Below are positions 7,805-15,711 of a stretch of 64,000 nt of DNA, one piece after another. Made by a program: the position numbers and the translations under genes. The notes under the pieces are model-generated. The model was not told the origin of the DNA. It worked only from the letters and a program-made list of their open reading frames with translations, and searched no databases. Numbering within the stretch: the stretch's first letter is position 1; each line of letters opens with the position of its first letter. The DNA lies in NCBI GenBank assembly GCA_964409645.1, contig CAYPEK010000003.1, positions 38,970 to 102,969 on the forward strand, read 5' to 3'. Source of the DNA: CAYPEK01 sp964409645 (GTDB lineage Bacteria; UBP15; UBA6099).

Positions 7805-8182
7805 ATGGACCAGAATTTGCCGAGAATTGATGAACCGCATGTAATACTATTGAGACTCGAAGGAAGTCTGCTGCGGCATGAGGATAAAGATATCGAGCTT
7901 TTGATAGAAGAGTTGTTGGATAAGAACTGCAGGAAGTTCATTATCGACTTCAGAAAAGTGGATTTTATAGACAGTGCCGGCATAGGATTGATTATCAAAA
8001 TAGCGTCGATGATTGAGAAAAGATTCGGAACGTTGCAGTTGTGTAATCCGCAGAACAATGTAAGAAATGTTTTTAATATGCTTGGTATAGAAAGCAGGTT
8101 TAAGATTTTCGACGATCTTGGGAATGCGCTTCTTACCAATGGTCGGTTGATGCGACTTGAAATAATAACGGTCAGATACTAA
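7805..8182 (+). CDS. STAS-domain anti-sigma factor antagonist (SpoIIAA/RsbV-like)
   Basis: A 125-aa single STAS domain. The phosphorylation loop is clear: VDFIDSAGIGLIIK with Ser57 as the likely phospho-acceptor. Family members bind a serine-kinase anti-sigma factor when unphosphorylated and so release a sigma factor or another partner. No kinase (RsbW) or PP2C phosphatase is in the window, so the partner must be elsewhere. The gene is 17 bp before the histidine phosphatase gene. TTGACA at 7741-7746 could be a -35 element, but its -10 is poor. Confidence 0.85.
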   Translation: MDQNLPRIDEPHVILLRLEGSLLRHEDKDIELLIEELLDKNCRKFIIDFRKVDFIDSAGIGLIIKIASMIEKRFGTLQLCNPQNNVRNVFNMLGIESRFKIFDDLGNALLTNGRLMRLEIITVRY

Positions 8183-8199
8183 AGCCACCGGGGGATAAA

Positions 8200-8904
8200 A
8201 TGGCAACTGAATTGTTTTTTTTCAGGCACGGGGAGTCGCTCGATAATGTAGCGGGTGTGGCGTTCGATCAGATGGATGTAAACGAAGAGGGTTTTCTTGA
8301 TAATCCTTTGTCCGATCTTGGAAAACAACAGGCGGCAGGCGCCGCGGAATGGCTTGTTTCAAAAGGTATCAAGCCTGACATCTTGTATTCGAGCGGTCTT
8401 GCCCGGTCAACAATGACCGCTGAGCCGATCGCTGAAAAATTCGGTCTCGAAATAAATGTGTTGCCTGAATTAAGAGAAGTGTTTGTCGATAAGGGCACGA
8501 TGGGAAACCTAAAGCATGAGAACAATTTATCGCGAACTCTATACCAACTTCCGGGCGGTAAAGATGTGCGTGATTTTATTATGAATACCGGTGTGAGGAT
8601 TGCCTTCAATACTTGGTCGATCGCGGGACTTCCGGGCTTTGAGTCCACATCGGATCTGAAAGCAAGAGCCGGTTACTGTCTTGATGTTCTTGCTGCAAGA
8701 CCTGAAAAACGAGTAGCGGCGGTCGCCCATAATTTCTTTCTCGGTGCGCTGCTTCTTGAATTGATTGATCGCAATCCGATGAACTACTTCGCGGCAGCGC
8801 CGCATTTAGGCCTGATGGCGAATTGTTCGTGCACGTGTGTAGTAGCTCATCCACCTAGGTTCAGGTTAAGATACGCTGCTGTTAAAACCAGCGATATTAC
8901 CTGA
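8200..8904 (+). CDS. Histidine phosphatase family protein (phosphoglycerate mutase-like)
   Basis: A 234-aa protein starting with the catalytic RHGES (R9, H10, G11); H10 is the phospho-histidine. LYSSGLARSTMTAEPIAEKF supplies the second Arg region, and VAAVAHNFFLGALL carries the second catalytic His. The fold covers phosphoglycerate mutases and many small-molecule or protein phosphatases. The sequence is not close enough to GpmA to claim a glycolytic role. GGGGGATAAA precedes the ATG and it follows the STAS gene closely. Confidence 0.82.
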   Translation: MATELFFFRHGESLDNVAGVAFDQMDVNEEGFLDNPLSDLGKQQAAGAAEWLVSKGIKPDILYSSGLARSTMTAEPIAEKFGLEINVLPELREVFVDKGTMGNLKHENNLSRTLYQLPGGKDVRDFIMNTGVRIAFNTWSIAGLPGFESTSDLKARAGYCLDVLAARPEKRVAAVAHNFFLGALLLELIDRNPMNYFAAAPHLGLMANCSCTCVVAHPPRFRLRYAAVKTSDIT

Positions 8905-8968
8905 GTTTTTTAGCCGACAGTTAATCGCAATTGATATATAAATACTCTTGCATGGAATTGTACATTCA

Positions 8969-8998
8969 TTGATTTCGCTATTTAACCTGTTTTATAAT
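8969..8998 (+). promoter_or_regulatory. Sigma-70-type promoter giving a near-leaderless mRNA
   Basis: TTGATT (8969-8974), an 18-bp spacer and a perfect TATAAT (8993-8998). The expected start point, 6-8 nt beyond the -10, falls at 9004-9007, on or next to the ATG at 9007. No Shine-Dalgarno sequence precedes that ATG. Confidence 0.65.
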
Positions 8999-9006
8999 TA
9001 TTGACG

Positions 9007-10011
9007 ATGAAATATGTAAAAACATTTTTTGCATTGGTGTCAGTGTTTTTACTGATATTGTGTTCGGTTGTTTTTAAAATAAATATGGGGAAAGAAACTG
9101 AGAATTGGGAATCAAAAACAAGGGCAGATAATAGAGGACAGTTTCATGCCACGAGAGCGTCAACGCTGGGAATAATCGAATTTCTTGCTACTGGCGCGAA
9201 ACCATTTTTTGCCGATCTGTATTGGATAAAAGCAACGACGCTGAAAGCCGATGAGATATTTGAAATAACAAAAAAGTATGCGATGCAGGGTAAAGAGGTC
9301 GGGACGGCTCTTTCGCTCGAGCTTGAAGTTCCAATGGATGCAACTGACAATCGCGATTTATATGATATTTTAAGCAATACCACATATCTTGATCCTACTT
9401 TTGAATATGCATATTTTTTCGGATCACAGCTACTTTCTTGGAACGGAGACACGACTCTGGCAACGGCTCTTCTCGAAAGAGGAATTCATTCGAACATTAG
9501 GTCAGGGATGCTCGCGTCGTCTCTTTCATTTATTTATTATTATTTTTACAAAGATTGGGATATGGGAGCATATTATGCGAAATTGTCATATCAGTATTCG
9601 GGGAAATATTCATCGACGCCAAAAGAGATAACAAATCTTTATGCTGCCGGCAGACATTACGATATGGCGATTAAGTTCATGTCGGATACGATGGAGAATA
9701 CAAAGGACCCGGATGCAAAAGAGCAGATGGAGGAGCAATTAAAATATTTATTTGTTGAGAAATATATCGACTATCTTGAAGAAGGATGCCGCAGGTATAA
9801 ACAAGCAACGGGAAGATTTCCGGCAACACTCTCGGATTTGGTGAAAACAAGAATTATAAATGCCGTGCCGGAAGACCCCTTCGGGGGAAAGTTCGTGATT
9901 GTTGCCAATGGGAAAGTGGAAAACAAACCTTACAGGAGAAACACGCATTATATAGAAATAAGGAACCGTGAAAATTCTTTATCGGAAGAAGAAGGGAAGC
10001 GTGTCGAATGA
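9007..10011 (+). CDS. Membrane-anchored TPR-like protein with pseudopilin-like C-terminal segment
   Basis: A 334-aa protein. A signal anchor (about 5-24) precedes a region beginning FLATGAKPFFADLYWIKA, then repeated Tyr-rich helices of TPR type (~80-250). The C-terminal ~75 residues (YKQATGRFPATLSDLVKTR, then VPEDPFGGKFVI) resemble the segment seen in type II secretion pseudopilin-like proteins. I chose ATG 9007 over the in-frame TTG at 9001 because the promoter predicts transcription starting at about 9005. The stop overlaps the ATG of the ABC ATPase (ATGA), so it is coupled to the ABC-2 exporter and may assist it. Function not known. Confidence 0.6.
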   Translation: MKYVKTFFALVSVFLLILCSVVFKINMGKETENWESKTRADNRGQFHATRASTLGIIEFLATGAKPFFADLYWIKATTLKADEIFEITKKYAMQGKEVGTALSLELEVPMDATDNRDLYDILSNTTYLDPTFEYAYFFGSQLLSWNGDTTLATALLERGIHSNIRSGMLASSLSFIYYYFYKDWDMGAYYAKLSYQYSGKYSSTPKEITNLYAAGRHYDMAIKFMSDTMENTKDPDAKEQMEEQLKYLFVEKYIDYLEEGCRRYKQATGRFPATLSDLVKTRIINAVPEDPFGGKFVIVANGKVENKPYRRNTHYIEIRNRENSLSEEEGKRVE

Positions 10012-10751
10012 ATGTATTGAGCATATCGAAATTGCGTAAGGAGTTTAAAACGGGGTTTACCGGCTCGAAACGCTTCACAGCGGTTAATGATGTTAATTTA
10101 TCGATAGAGGCCGGCGAGATATATGGATTTCTTGGGCCTAACGGTGCTGGGAAAACCACGACTCTGAAAATTATAATGGGTTTTCTGAGACCGACATCGG
10201 GAGAAGTGAAAATATTCGGTGGAAATGCTGGAGATTGGAGGGTGAGGGAAAAGGTGGGATTCCTGCCTGAGAATCCAAACATTTATCCTTACCTCACCGG
10301 AAGGCAGGCGTTGTATTTCATAGGCAAATATTTTTCGATGTCTAACATCGCGATCAAGAAAAAGATCGATGAGCTGACGGAAGAACTCGGCATGGAAAGA
10401 GAATTGGATACACCGATAAGAAAGCACTCGCGTGGAATGGCGCAGCGTATTGGTCTCGCACAAGCTCTGATTAACGAACCGCAATTGATATTGCTCGACG
10501 AACCGATGAACGGGCTGGACCCTATCGGTAGGAAGATGTTTCGCGAAGTGATCCTGCGACAGAAAGAGGCGGGGAGAACGGTGTTTTTCAGTTCTCACAT
10601 TTTGTCGGATATCGAGATGATATGCACAAGAATCGGTCTGCTTAACAAAGGAAGGATCGTTCTCGATAAATCCTTGAATGAGGTAATGAAAGAGGCGGAA
10701 GGAAGGGGCTTGGAAGAAATATTCATGGAAAAAGTGAGCGAGACGAAATGA
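10008..10751 (+). CDS. ABC transporter ATP-binding protein (ABC-2 exporter type)
   Basis: A 247-aa ATPase: Walker A GPNGAGKTTT, a variant signature HSRGMAQRIGLAQ in place of LSGGQ, Walker B LILLDEPMNGLDP, and the H-loop SSHIL. The DEPMNGLDP form and short length match CcmA/NatA-type exporters of the ABC-2 class. It overlaps the upstream TPR-like gene by ATGA and the downstream permease gene by ATGA, so the three proteins are made in step. Substrate unknown. Confidence 0.9.
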   Translation: MNVLSISKLRKEFKTGFTGSKRFTAVNDVNLSIEAGEIYGFLGPNGAGKTTTLKIIMGFLRPTSGEVKIFGGNAGDWRVREKVGFLPENPNIYPYLTGRQALYFIGKYFSMSNIAIKKKIDELTEELGMERELDTPIRKHSRGMAQRIGLAQALINEPQLILLDEPMNGLDPIGRKMFREVILRQKEAGRTVFFSSHILSDIEMICTRIGLLNKGRIVLDKSLNEVMKEAEGRGLEEIFMEKVSETK

Positions 10752-11515
10752 TAAAACGAACTTTCTGGATATCTGTAAATACAGTTTTTGAATTCTTAAA
10801 GGACAGGTCGGTCACTGGTTTCTTATTTGTTGGGATGCTTTTTATCATGGGCGGTTATGTTGTTGCCGATTTGTCGTTTGTCGAAAAGCAAAGGATGTAT
10901 GTGGACACAGGGTTGGGCGCGATTTTTATTGTCAGCGTATTCATCACGCTTCTTGCGGGAACTAACGTGATTGATCGTGAAATCAGGGAGAAACAGGCGC
11001 TTTGCGCTTTGTCGAAACCGATATCGAGAACGTCTTGGATGACCGGCAAGCTTCTCGGCTTTATTTTTACGGTAGGTATCGTTATCTCTATTCTTACAAC
11101 CTTTCTTTTCTTTTATGTAAAGCTCATGCTGGGAGTCTGGATTCCGATGCTGTTTGTCGGCGGTTTTTACATTTTTCTGGAAATGGTCGTTTTGAGCAGC
11201 TACATCATGATTTTCTCTATGATAACCACACAATATATGTCTCTTTTCTTTTCTTTGATGGTATTGATCATTGGTCACATGGTTGATGATTTGAAAATAT
11301 ACTGGTCTAGCGGGTCGGCTGCGGCGAAGTTCGTCAGCCACGCTCTGTTTTATATTCTTCCGAATTTGAAATTTTATCTCTCAAATCCGGTTGTAAACGG
11401 GAAGATACTTTCGGTATCGGATTTCACTTTTCAGCTCACTGTGAGCGCGCTGATATATTTAGCGATTTCGGCAATACTTTCCGGCCTTATTTTCAGCAGG
11501 AAGGAACTGGTTTAA
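10748..11515 (+). CDS. ABC-2 type permease
   Basis: A 255-aa protein with about six hydrophobic segments. Between the first two, TNVIDREIREKQALCALSKPISR is the typical ABC-2 cytoplasmic coupling motif. It forms the membrane part of the exporter with the preceding ATPase, to which its ATG is coupled. NosY/gliding-type permeases share this motif, but nothing identifies the substrate. Its stop overlaps the stop of the convergent metallohydrolase gene by 2-3 bases, with no terminator between. Confidence 0.85.
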   Translation: MIKRTFWISVNTVFEFLKDRSVTGFLFVGMLFIMGGYVVADLSFVEKQRMYVDTGLGAIFIVSVFITLLAGTNVIDREIREKQALCALSKPISRTSWMTGKLLGFIFTVGIVISILTTFLFFYVKLMLGVWIPMLFVGGFYIFLEMVVLSSYIMIFSMITTQYMSLFFSLMVLIIGHMVDDLKIYWSSGSAAAKFVSHALFYILPNLKFYLSNPVVNGKILSVSDFTFQLTVSALIYLAISAILSGLIFSRKELV

Positions 11516-14088
11516 TCCTCCGGTTTTATTAAATGATCGAATGTGCCGTTTCCATCCACGTCAACGTAGATAGGATTTATTGCTGCGAAAGAACGCATTT
11601 GAGGATACACAGGAAAAAGCGAGGTATCGCCCTCAGCGACAACAACGTACCACGTATCTCTGTTCGGAGTTATGTTCAATGTTTCATTGAGTTTAATTGT
11701 TGAGGCATTTTTAAGATCGATGTATTTCTTGATTTCATCTCCGTTCGCATAAACCGTAACTCGGTCCAATTTAATCCATTTTGGAGCTTCGATTTTAATT
11801 TTCATTGTTATTTTTTTAGTGGATATCATGTCGCCGGGGCCGGCCTTGCCGTTGATATTAACGCGCATAAACGGGCCGCTGCTGACAACAACATGTTGAG
11901 ACAAAATGCTGTTAATGAATTCAACCTGATTGAATTTTGCCATATCGGTGATGTTCGATTTAACATAGTTCTTAGGACATGCGATGCTGGAATCAAATGC
12001 TTCGTGCGAGTCGGAGTTGCCTAGTCCGGGCATTTTCCTGCCGCGGTTGAGAAAACTAAACCAATCGATCAATTGTTTTTTAGAATCTTCATATTCGTAG
12101 CTATTGAGTATTTCCATCGTGTCGAAATCGGACCTGTACAACGGGCTGGAGGCTTTACCGGTATCGGGGTTATATCCTACGAAATGAAAATACCCATAAT
12201 ATTTTGATCTCGGATGGTTTGCCTGAACAATGACGCGCTCGCCGGTATTCTCATTGCGAAAGTCTCTAATTATATCCTCAACTGTTACCCCGATTGATTC
12301 CGGAGAGCCGTTATTCCTTTTCGACCTATCGTACTTCAGTGGGAAACCGTTAAAGTGGCCTAACCTTTTTGTTGTGTTTTCGGTTCCGATTATTGAACTC
12401 AGACGATGGGTCAAGCCGAGTCTTTCTATGAACGGTTTAAAATCCGAAATGCGGTCGTGGTCTGAAGCCACGAATACTTTTAGTCCGTAAGCAAGGCAAC
12501 CATACAACCTGTCTTCTATCGAAGCCTCTGCGTCATGGCTGAAAACTGAATGAGTGTGGAGGTCTGCAGGAATCCAACCGCTCGTATCGACAGCGCGGTC
12601 GAGAACAATTTTTACATTTTCCGTTTTGCCGGAGGTGAAGGCGATGGTTTTCTTAACATATTCATATTCGAGGCCGTGAGAAAAGTAAACATCGTATTTG
12701 CCCGGCCTTATCGGGAGCGTCTGTTTGCCGGATGCGGTTAGAAAAGTTTGATCAATAGGTTTCATTCCAAGGTGCGGGTCTTTACCATACATCACGGAAT
12801 CCATGATGCTTGGCTTTACGGAAGATTTTATAAAACTGATCGCGGCGGGCAGGGCGTTACCTTTTCGATCGGTAATCACGAAATTCAAATACGCTGAATC
12901 GGGGATATGTAAATTCACATTTGTGGTTTTTGCTGCGGATACTTTAACGCTGACCGAGGGCCCGTCATCTTTAGTTCTTGATGTCAGCCTGAGTTGATAG
13001 TCGCCGGCAGGCATAAGGATATTGGATTTCCCTGAACCGTTGATAATGGACTGATTAAGAAGTTGTTTTCTGTCAGCGGAAAGTATTTGCAGAATTGAGG
13101 AAGCTGCGGCTTTCTTTGTGTTGCCTACGCTGCATGTACTAACAATTGTTCCTGTGTCCGCCGATTTCCTAAATTTAAGTATTTGATTGTTTACTGATGC
13201 GATGTCTTCATCTGTTGCGAAAAAATAACTTAAGGAACCTTCGGAGCCGGGTGCAGTTTTAATTCTTCCGAATTTGACGAATGTAAGCACATCGAGGCTT
13301 TTTACAAGTTTAATTTTGTCATCGAGCATAAACCAACCGTAAGAAATACCGGCATCGCCGCCGCCGAAAAGCGCATCCGTATCGATAGGTTCGCTCACAG
13401 TTCCTACATAACCCGAACCGGGAGAGAAAAGGTTGATCCTATCTCCAACCATGAATACGAGCCCGATGTTAACCGAAATGTTTTTTTCGGATTTGTTGGG
13501 TATAGCTAGCTTAGCCTCAAGTACGGGTGAATCAGCTTTTAAAATGTAATCGATATACAAATCGAGATTAAGCGATTTGCTGGATTTTGTGAGAATATCC
13601 TTTCTAACGGTAAACTCCGCGTCTTTTCCGTAAACGCGAACAATAGCTTCACCTTCGGATCCGTCTTTGATGATTTCAGCTTTATAAGGCTCAAAAAGGC
13701 GCGAATCGAGAATCGGGTCTTCTCCCTTGTAAAAAATCAGGAAGACATCTCCCATAAGATTTCGCCAGCGGAAGTTTTTTCCGTCCGGTCTTATAATTCC
13801 AGCGTCTTCAATTTCTCCGGAATAAAATGCATAACCGTCTGCTGGCCTGACTCCCGAAATAATGTAACCTGTATCGTTATTGAACAGTTTGAAATCGCCT
13901 GTCCGGCCATCTGATTTCGGTCCTCCGATCAGTTCTGATTCACTTTTCACGACAATTGCTTTTACAGCGCTTCTGGGGAGAAGACCGTCTTTATCAACAA
14001 CGCTGCCGTCTGATAATACTGCAAATGCGTGAGAAGCTATCATGGAAATAAGGAATGCAAATAGGATTGTGCAAGCTTTTCTATTCAT
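11512..14088 (-). CDS. Secreted CehA/McbA-family metallohydrolase (PHP-like)
   Basis: An 858-aa protein with a signal peptide (MNRKACTILF then a hydrophobic run ending SHAFA). The first ~500 residues look like beta-sandwich and carbohydrate-mutarotase-like domains. The catalytic part begins at about residue 507 with IPADLHTHSVFSHD, then ASDHDRISDF, IIGTENTT, VIVQANHPRS and PGLGNSDSHEAF, the metal-binding set of PHP-type CehA/McbA hydrolases. Those named enzymes cleave carbamate esters, but most relatives are uncharacterised periplasmic phosphoesterase-like proteins. The substrate here is open. It stands alone on the minus strand. Confidence 0.75.
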   Translation of the reverse strand: MNRKACTILFAFLISMIASHAFAVLSDGSVVDKDGLLPRSAVKAIVVKSESELIGGPKSDGRTGDFKLFNNDTGYIISGVRPADGYAFYSGEIEDAGIIRPDGKNFRWRNLMGDVFLIFYKGEDPILDSRLFEPYKAEIIKDGSEGEAIVRVYGKDAEFTVRKDILTKSSKSLNLDLYIDYILKADSPVLEAKLAIPNKSEKNISVNIGLVFMVGDRINLFSPGSGYVGTVSEPIDTDALFGGGDAGISYGWFMLDDKIKLVKSLDVLTFVKFGRIKTAPGSEGSLSYFFATDEDIASVNNQILKFRKSADTGTIVSTCSVGNTKKAAASSILQILSADRKQLLNQSIINGSGKSNILMPAGDYQLRLTSRTKDDGPSVSVKVSAAKTTNVNLHIPDSAYLNFVITDRKGNALPAAISFIKSSVKPSIMDSVMYGKDPHLGMKPIDQTFLTASGKQTLPIRPGKYDVYFSHGLEYEYVKKTIAFTSGKTENVKIVLDRAVDTSGWIPADLHTHSVFSHDAEASIEDRLYGCLAYGLKVFVASDHDRISDFKPFIERLGLTHRLSSIIGTENTTKRLGHFNGFPLKYDRSKRNNGSPESIGVTVEDIIRDFRNENTGERVIVQANHPRSKYYGYFHFVGYNPDTGKASSPLYRSDFDTMEILNSYEYEDSKKQLIDWFSFLNRGRKMPGLGNSDSHEAFDSSIACPKNYVKSNITDMAKFNQVEFINSILSQHVVVSSGPFMRVNINGKAGPGDMISTKKITMKIKIEAPKWIKLDRVTVYANGDEIKKYIDLKNASTIKLNETLNITPNRDTWYVVVAEGDTSLFPVYPQMRSFAAINPIYVDVDGNGTFDHLIKPED

Positions 14089-14214
14089 GGCCTCACCACA
14101 ATAGTTCCAAATTTAATGACATCATATATGAATAAGTAGATAAAACCAATAAATATTAATCGTGTGATACTTGGGTAAGAACTTAAAAGTCAATCAAAAA
14201 TGACTAAAGGCAGC

Positions 14215-14595
14215 TTATTTAAGGCCAAGAACCTTTTTGAAGACATTGACAGCTTTTTCTTCGTCGAAAGGTTTGGAAACAACGCTCTGTGCGCCGGCTT
14301 CGAGAGCTTCGAGGAGTTTGTCCTGAGCGCCGCCGAGCGAACTTACGACTATGATTTTTGCTGTTGGGTCGGAAGCTATGATCTGCTTGACCGCTTCCAT
14401 TCCGCCGATTCCGGGCATGGATAAATCCATGGTTACTAAATCGGGTTTATACTTGTTGTAAAATTCTATCGCCTGCTCTCCGGTAACCGCATTATCGACA
14501 ACTTCGCAACCTTCGATACCTTCGATTATTTCAGCAAGCAGATGGGCCGCAACTCTACTGTCATCCGCTATAAGGATTTTCTTTGTCTCGCCCAT
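14215..14595 (-). CDS. CheY-like single-domain response regulator
   Basis: A 126-aa receiver domain: acidic pair D11-D12, phospho-acceptor D57 (VTMDLSMPGIGG), S85/S86 and K108-P109 (SKPF). All key residues are present. There is no output domain, so it acts by protein contact, as CheY does at the flagellar switch. The start at 14595 has AAGGAAGGGA upstream; a longer reading from 14640 lacks one. The gene lies 41 bp behind the CheX-domain gene, whose product would be expected to dephosphorylate it. Confidence 0.9.
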   Translation of the reverse strand: MGETKKILIADDSRVAAHLLAEIIEGIEGCEVVDNAVTGEQAIEFYNKYKPDLVTMDLSMPGIGGMEAVKQIIASDPTAKIIVVSSLGGAQDKLLEALEAGAQSVVSKPFDEEKAVNVFKKVLGLK

Positions 14596-14636
14596 AGGTC
14601 CCTTCCTTCCCGAAGAATGGTTTGTTGGATTGTCAA

Positions 14637-15512
14637 TCACACTTTCATCAAGATTGCAAGCTCGTAATTCCCAATCTGAGTGTATCCCGGTATTATAATC
14701 GCTTTTTCGCCTTTAGTAACCGGTAATGTTTTGTCAACTTTATCCACATGACTGATCGGAGGCTGGAAATCGAGTTTCTTGCCGAGTTCGATCATTTTCG
14801 ATCTGATGTTGCCGCAAACGATGTTAACGAATTCCGATACCGTGTCTTTTATCAATTCCTCATCGTAAGGGAGATCATCTTTTTTGAAGGTCTTCTTCGC
14901 GATTTCGTGTCCGATGTTCCACGACACATTGATGAGATACCGTGCGCTGAGGTCGCCTCTGAAATCGAGATATGTGATGCAGCCAAGATTTTCGATCTGC
15001 TCGGATTCGATCTTAAGCTGTCCCGATTTGGAGATCATATCTCCCACGCGCCTGAGAAGTTTTTCAGTGAGGTCCACGGAAACTTCGACGAGTTCCTTGT
15101 TGGGAATATCTTCCTGAATCATTACTTCGATCGGCGGTATGGCCTGCTGTTCGGATTTGAAATCATGAAGATGCTGATCGACCTGTTCGTTTGTAAGATG
15201 GCCGCAAGCGATGATTGCTTCGCCCAGATAAATATGGTTGTTTTTCTGGATGGTAACAATCTCTTCGAGCTGTTGAGGCGTGAGGAACCCCATGCTGACT
15301 GCGAGGTCGCCGAACCTCATGTCGGTGCGTTTCTGTTCATTGTGGATTTTGGCGACTTGTTTCTCTGATAGAAACTGGTATTGCACTGCAATTTCGCCGA
15401 GTTTGAGGATTTTCGATTTTTGAAAATTTATCGCGTCAATTAACTGATCTTTGTTTAGAATCTCCTTTTCCAGTAGGTACTGGCCGAAAAATTTCGGGAT
15501 CATAGATGACAT
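14637..15512 (-). CDS. MshEN-like repeats fused to a CheX-type phosphatase domain
   Basis: A 291-aa protein. Residues ~8-120 hold three ~35-residue repeats of the kind FGQYLLEKEILNKDQLIDAI, GDLAVSMGFLTPQQLEEIV and GEAIIACGHLTNEQVDQHL. These resemble the N-terminal domain of GspE/MshE (MshEN), a c-di-GMP-binding fold in some proteins. Residues ~140-291 are CheX-like, with E227-xx-N230 and GN at 234-235, the CheC/CheX phosphatase signature. It probably dephosphorylates the CheY-like protein encoded next. The MshEN part hints at c-di-GMP input, which is inference. AAAGGAG lies 8 nt before the ATG. Confidence 0.75.
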   Translation of the reverse strand: MSSMIPKFFGQYLLEKEILNKDQLIDAINFQKSKILKLGEIAVQYQFLSEKQVAKIHNEQKRTDMRFGDLAVSMGFLTPQQLEEIVTIQKNNHIYLGEAIIACGHLTNEQVDQHLHDFKSEQQAIPPIEVMIQEDIPNKELVEVSVDLTEKLLRRVGDMISKSGQLKIESEQIENLGCITYLDFRGDLSARYLINVSWNIGHEIAKKTFKKDDLPYDEELIKDTVSEFVNIVCGNIRSKMIELGKKLDFQPPISHVDKVDKTLPVTKGEKAIIIPGYTQIGNYELAILMKV

Positions 15513-15670
15513 GCTTGCGGCTCCTTTTCGCCAAAATCGCCAATTGAAGCGTAATTCCCATTAACTGGCCATAATAATATTATTGGATTTGGAATTTATG
15601 TCAATACTGAACATTGTTAGAAGAAAAATCGCCGGATTATGGTGTTTTTTAACAGATTTGTTATAGTTGT

Positions 15671-15699
15671 TTGACACGTATTGAAGTCAATTATAAAAT
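15671..15699 (+). promoter_or_regulatory. Sigma-70-type promoter with a very short leader
   Basis: TTGACA (15671-15676), a 17-bp spacer, TAAAAT (15694-15699). Predicted start is about 15706, only ~6 nt before the ATG at 15712, which has no Shine-Dalgarno sequence. Confidence 0.65.
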
Positions 15700-15711
15700 G
15701 ACTGCAAACTT

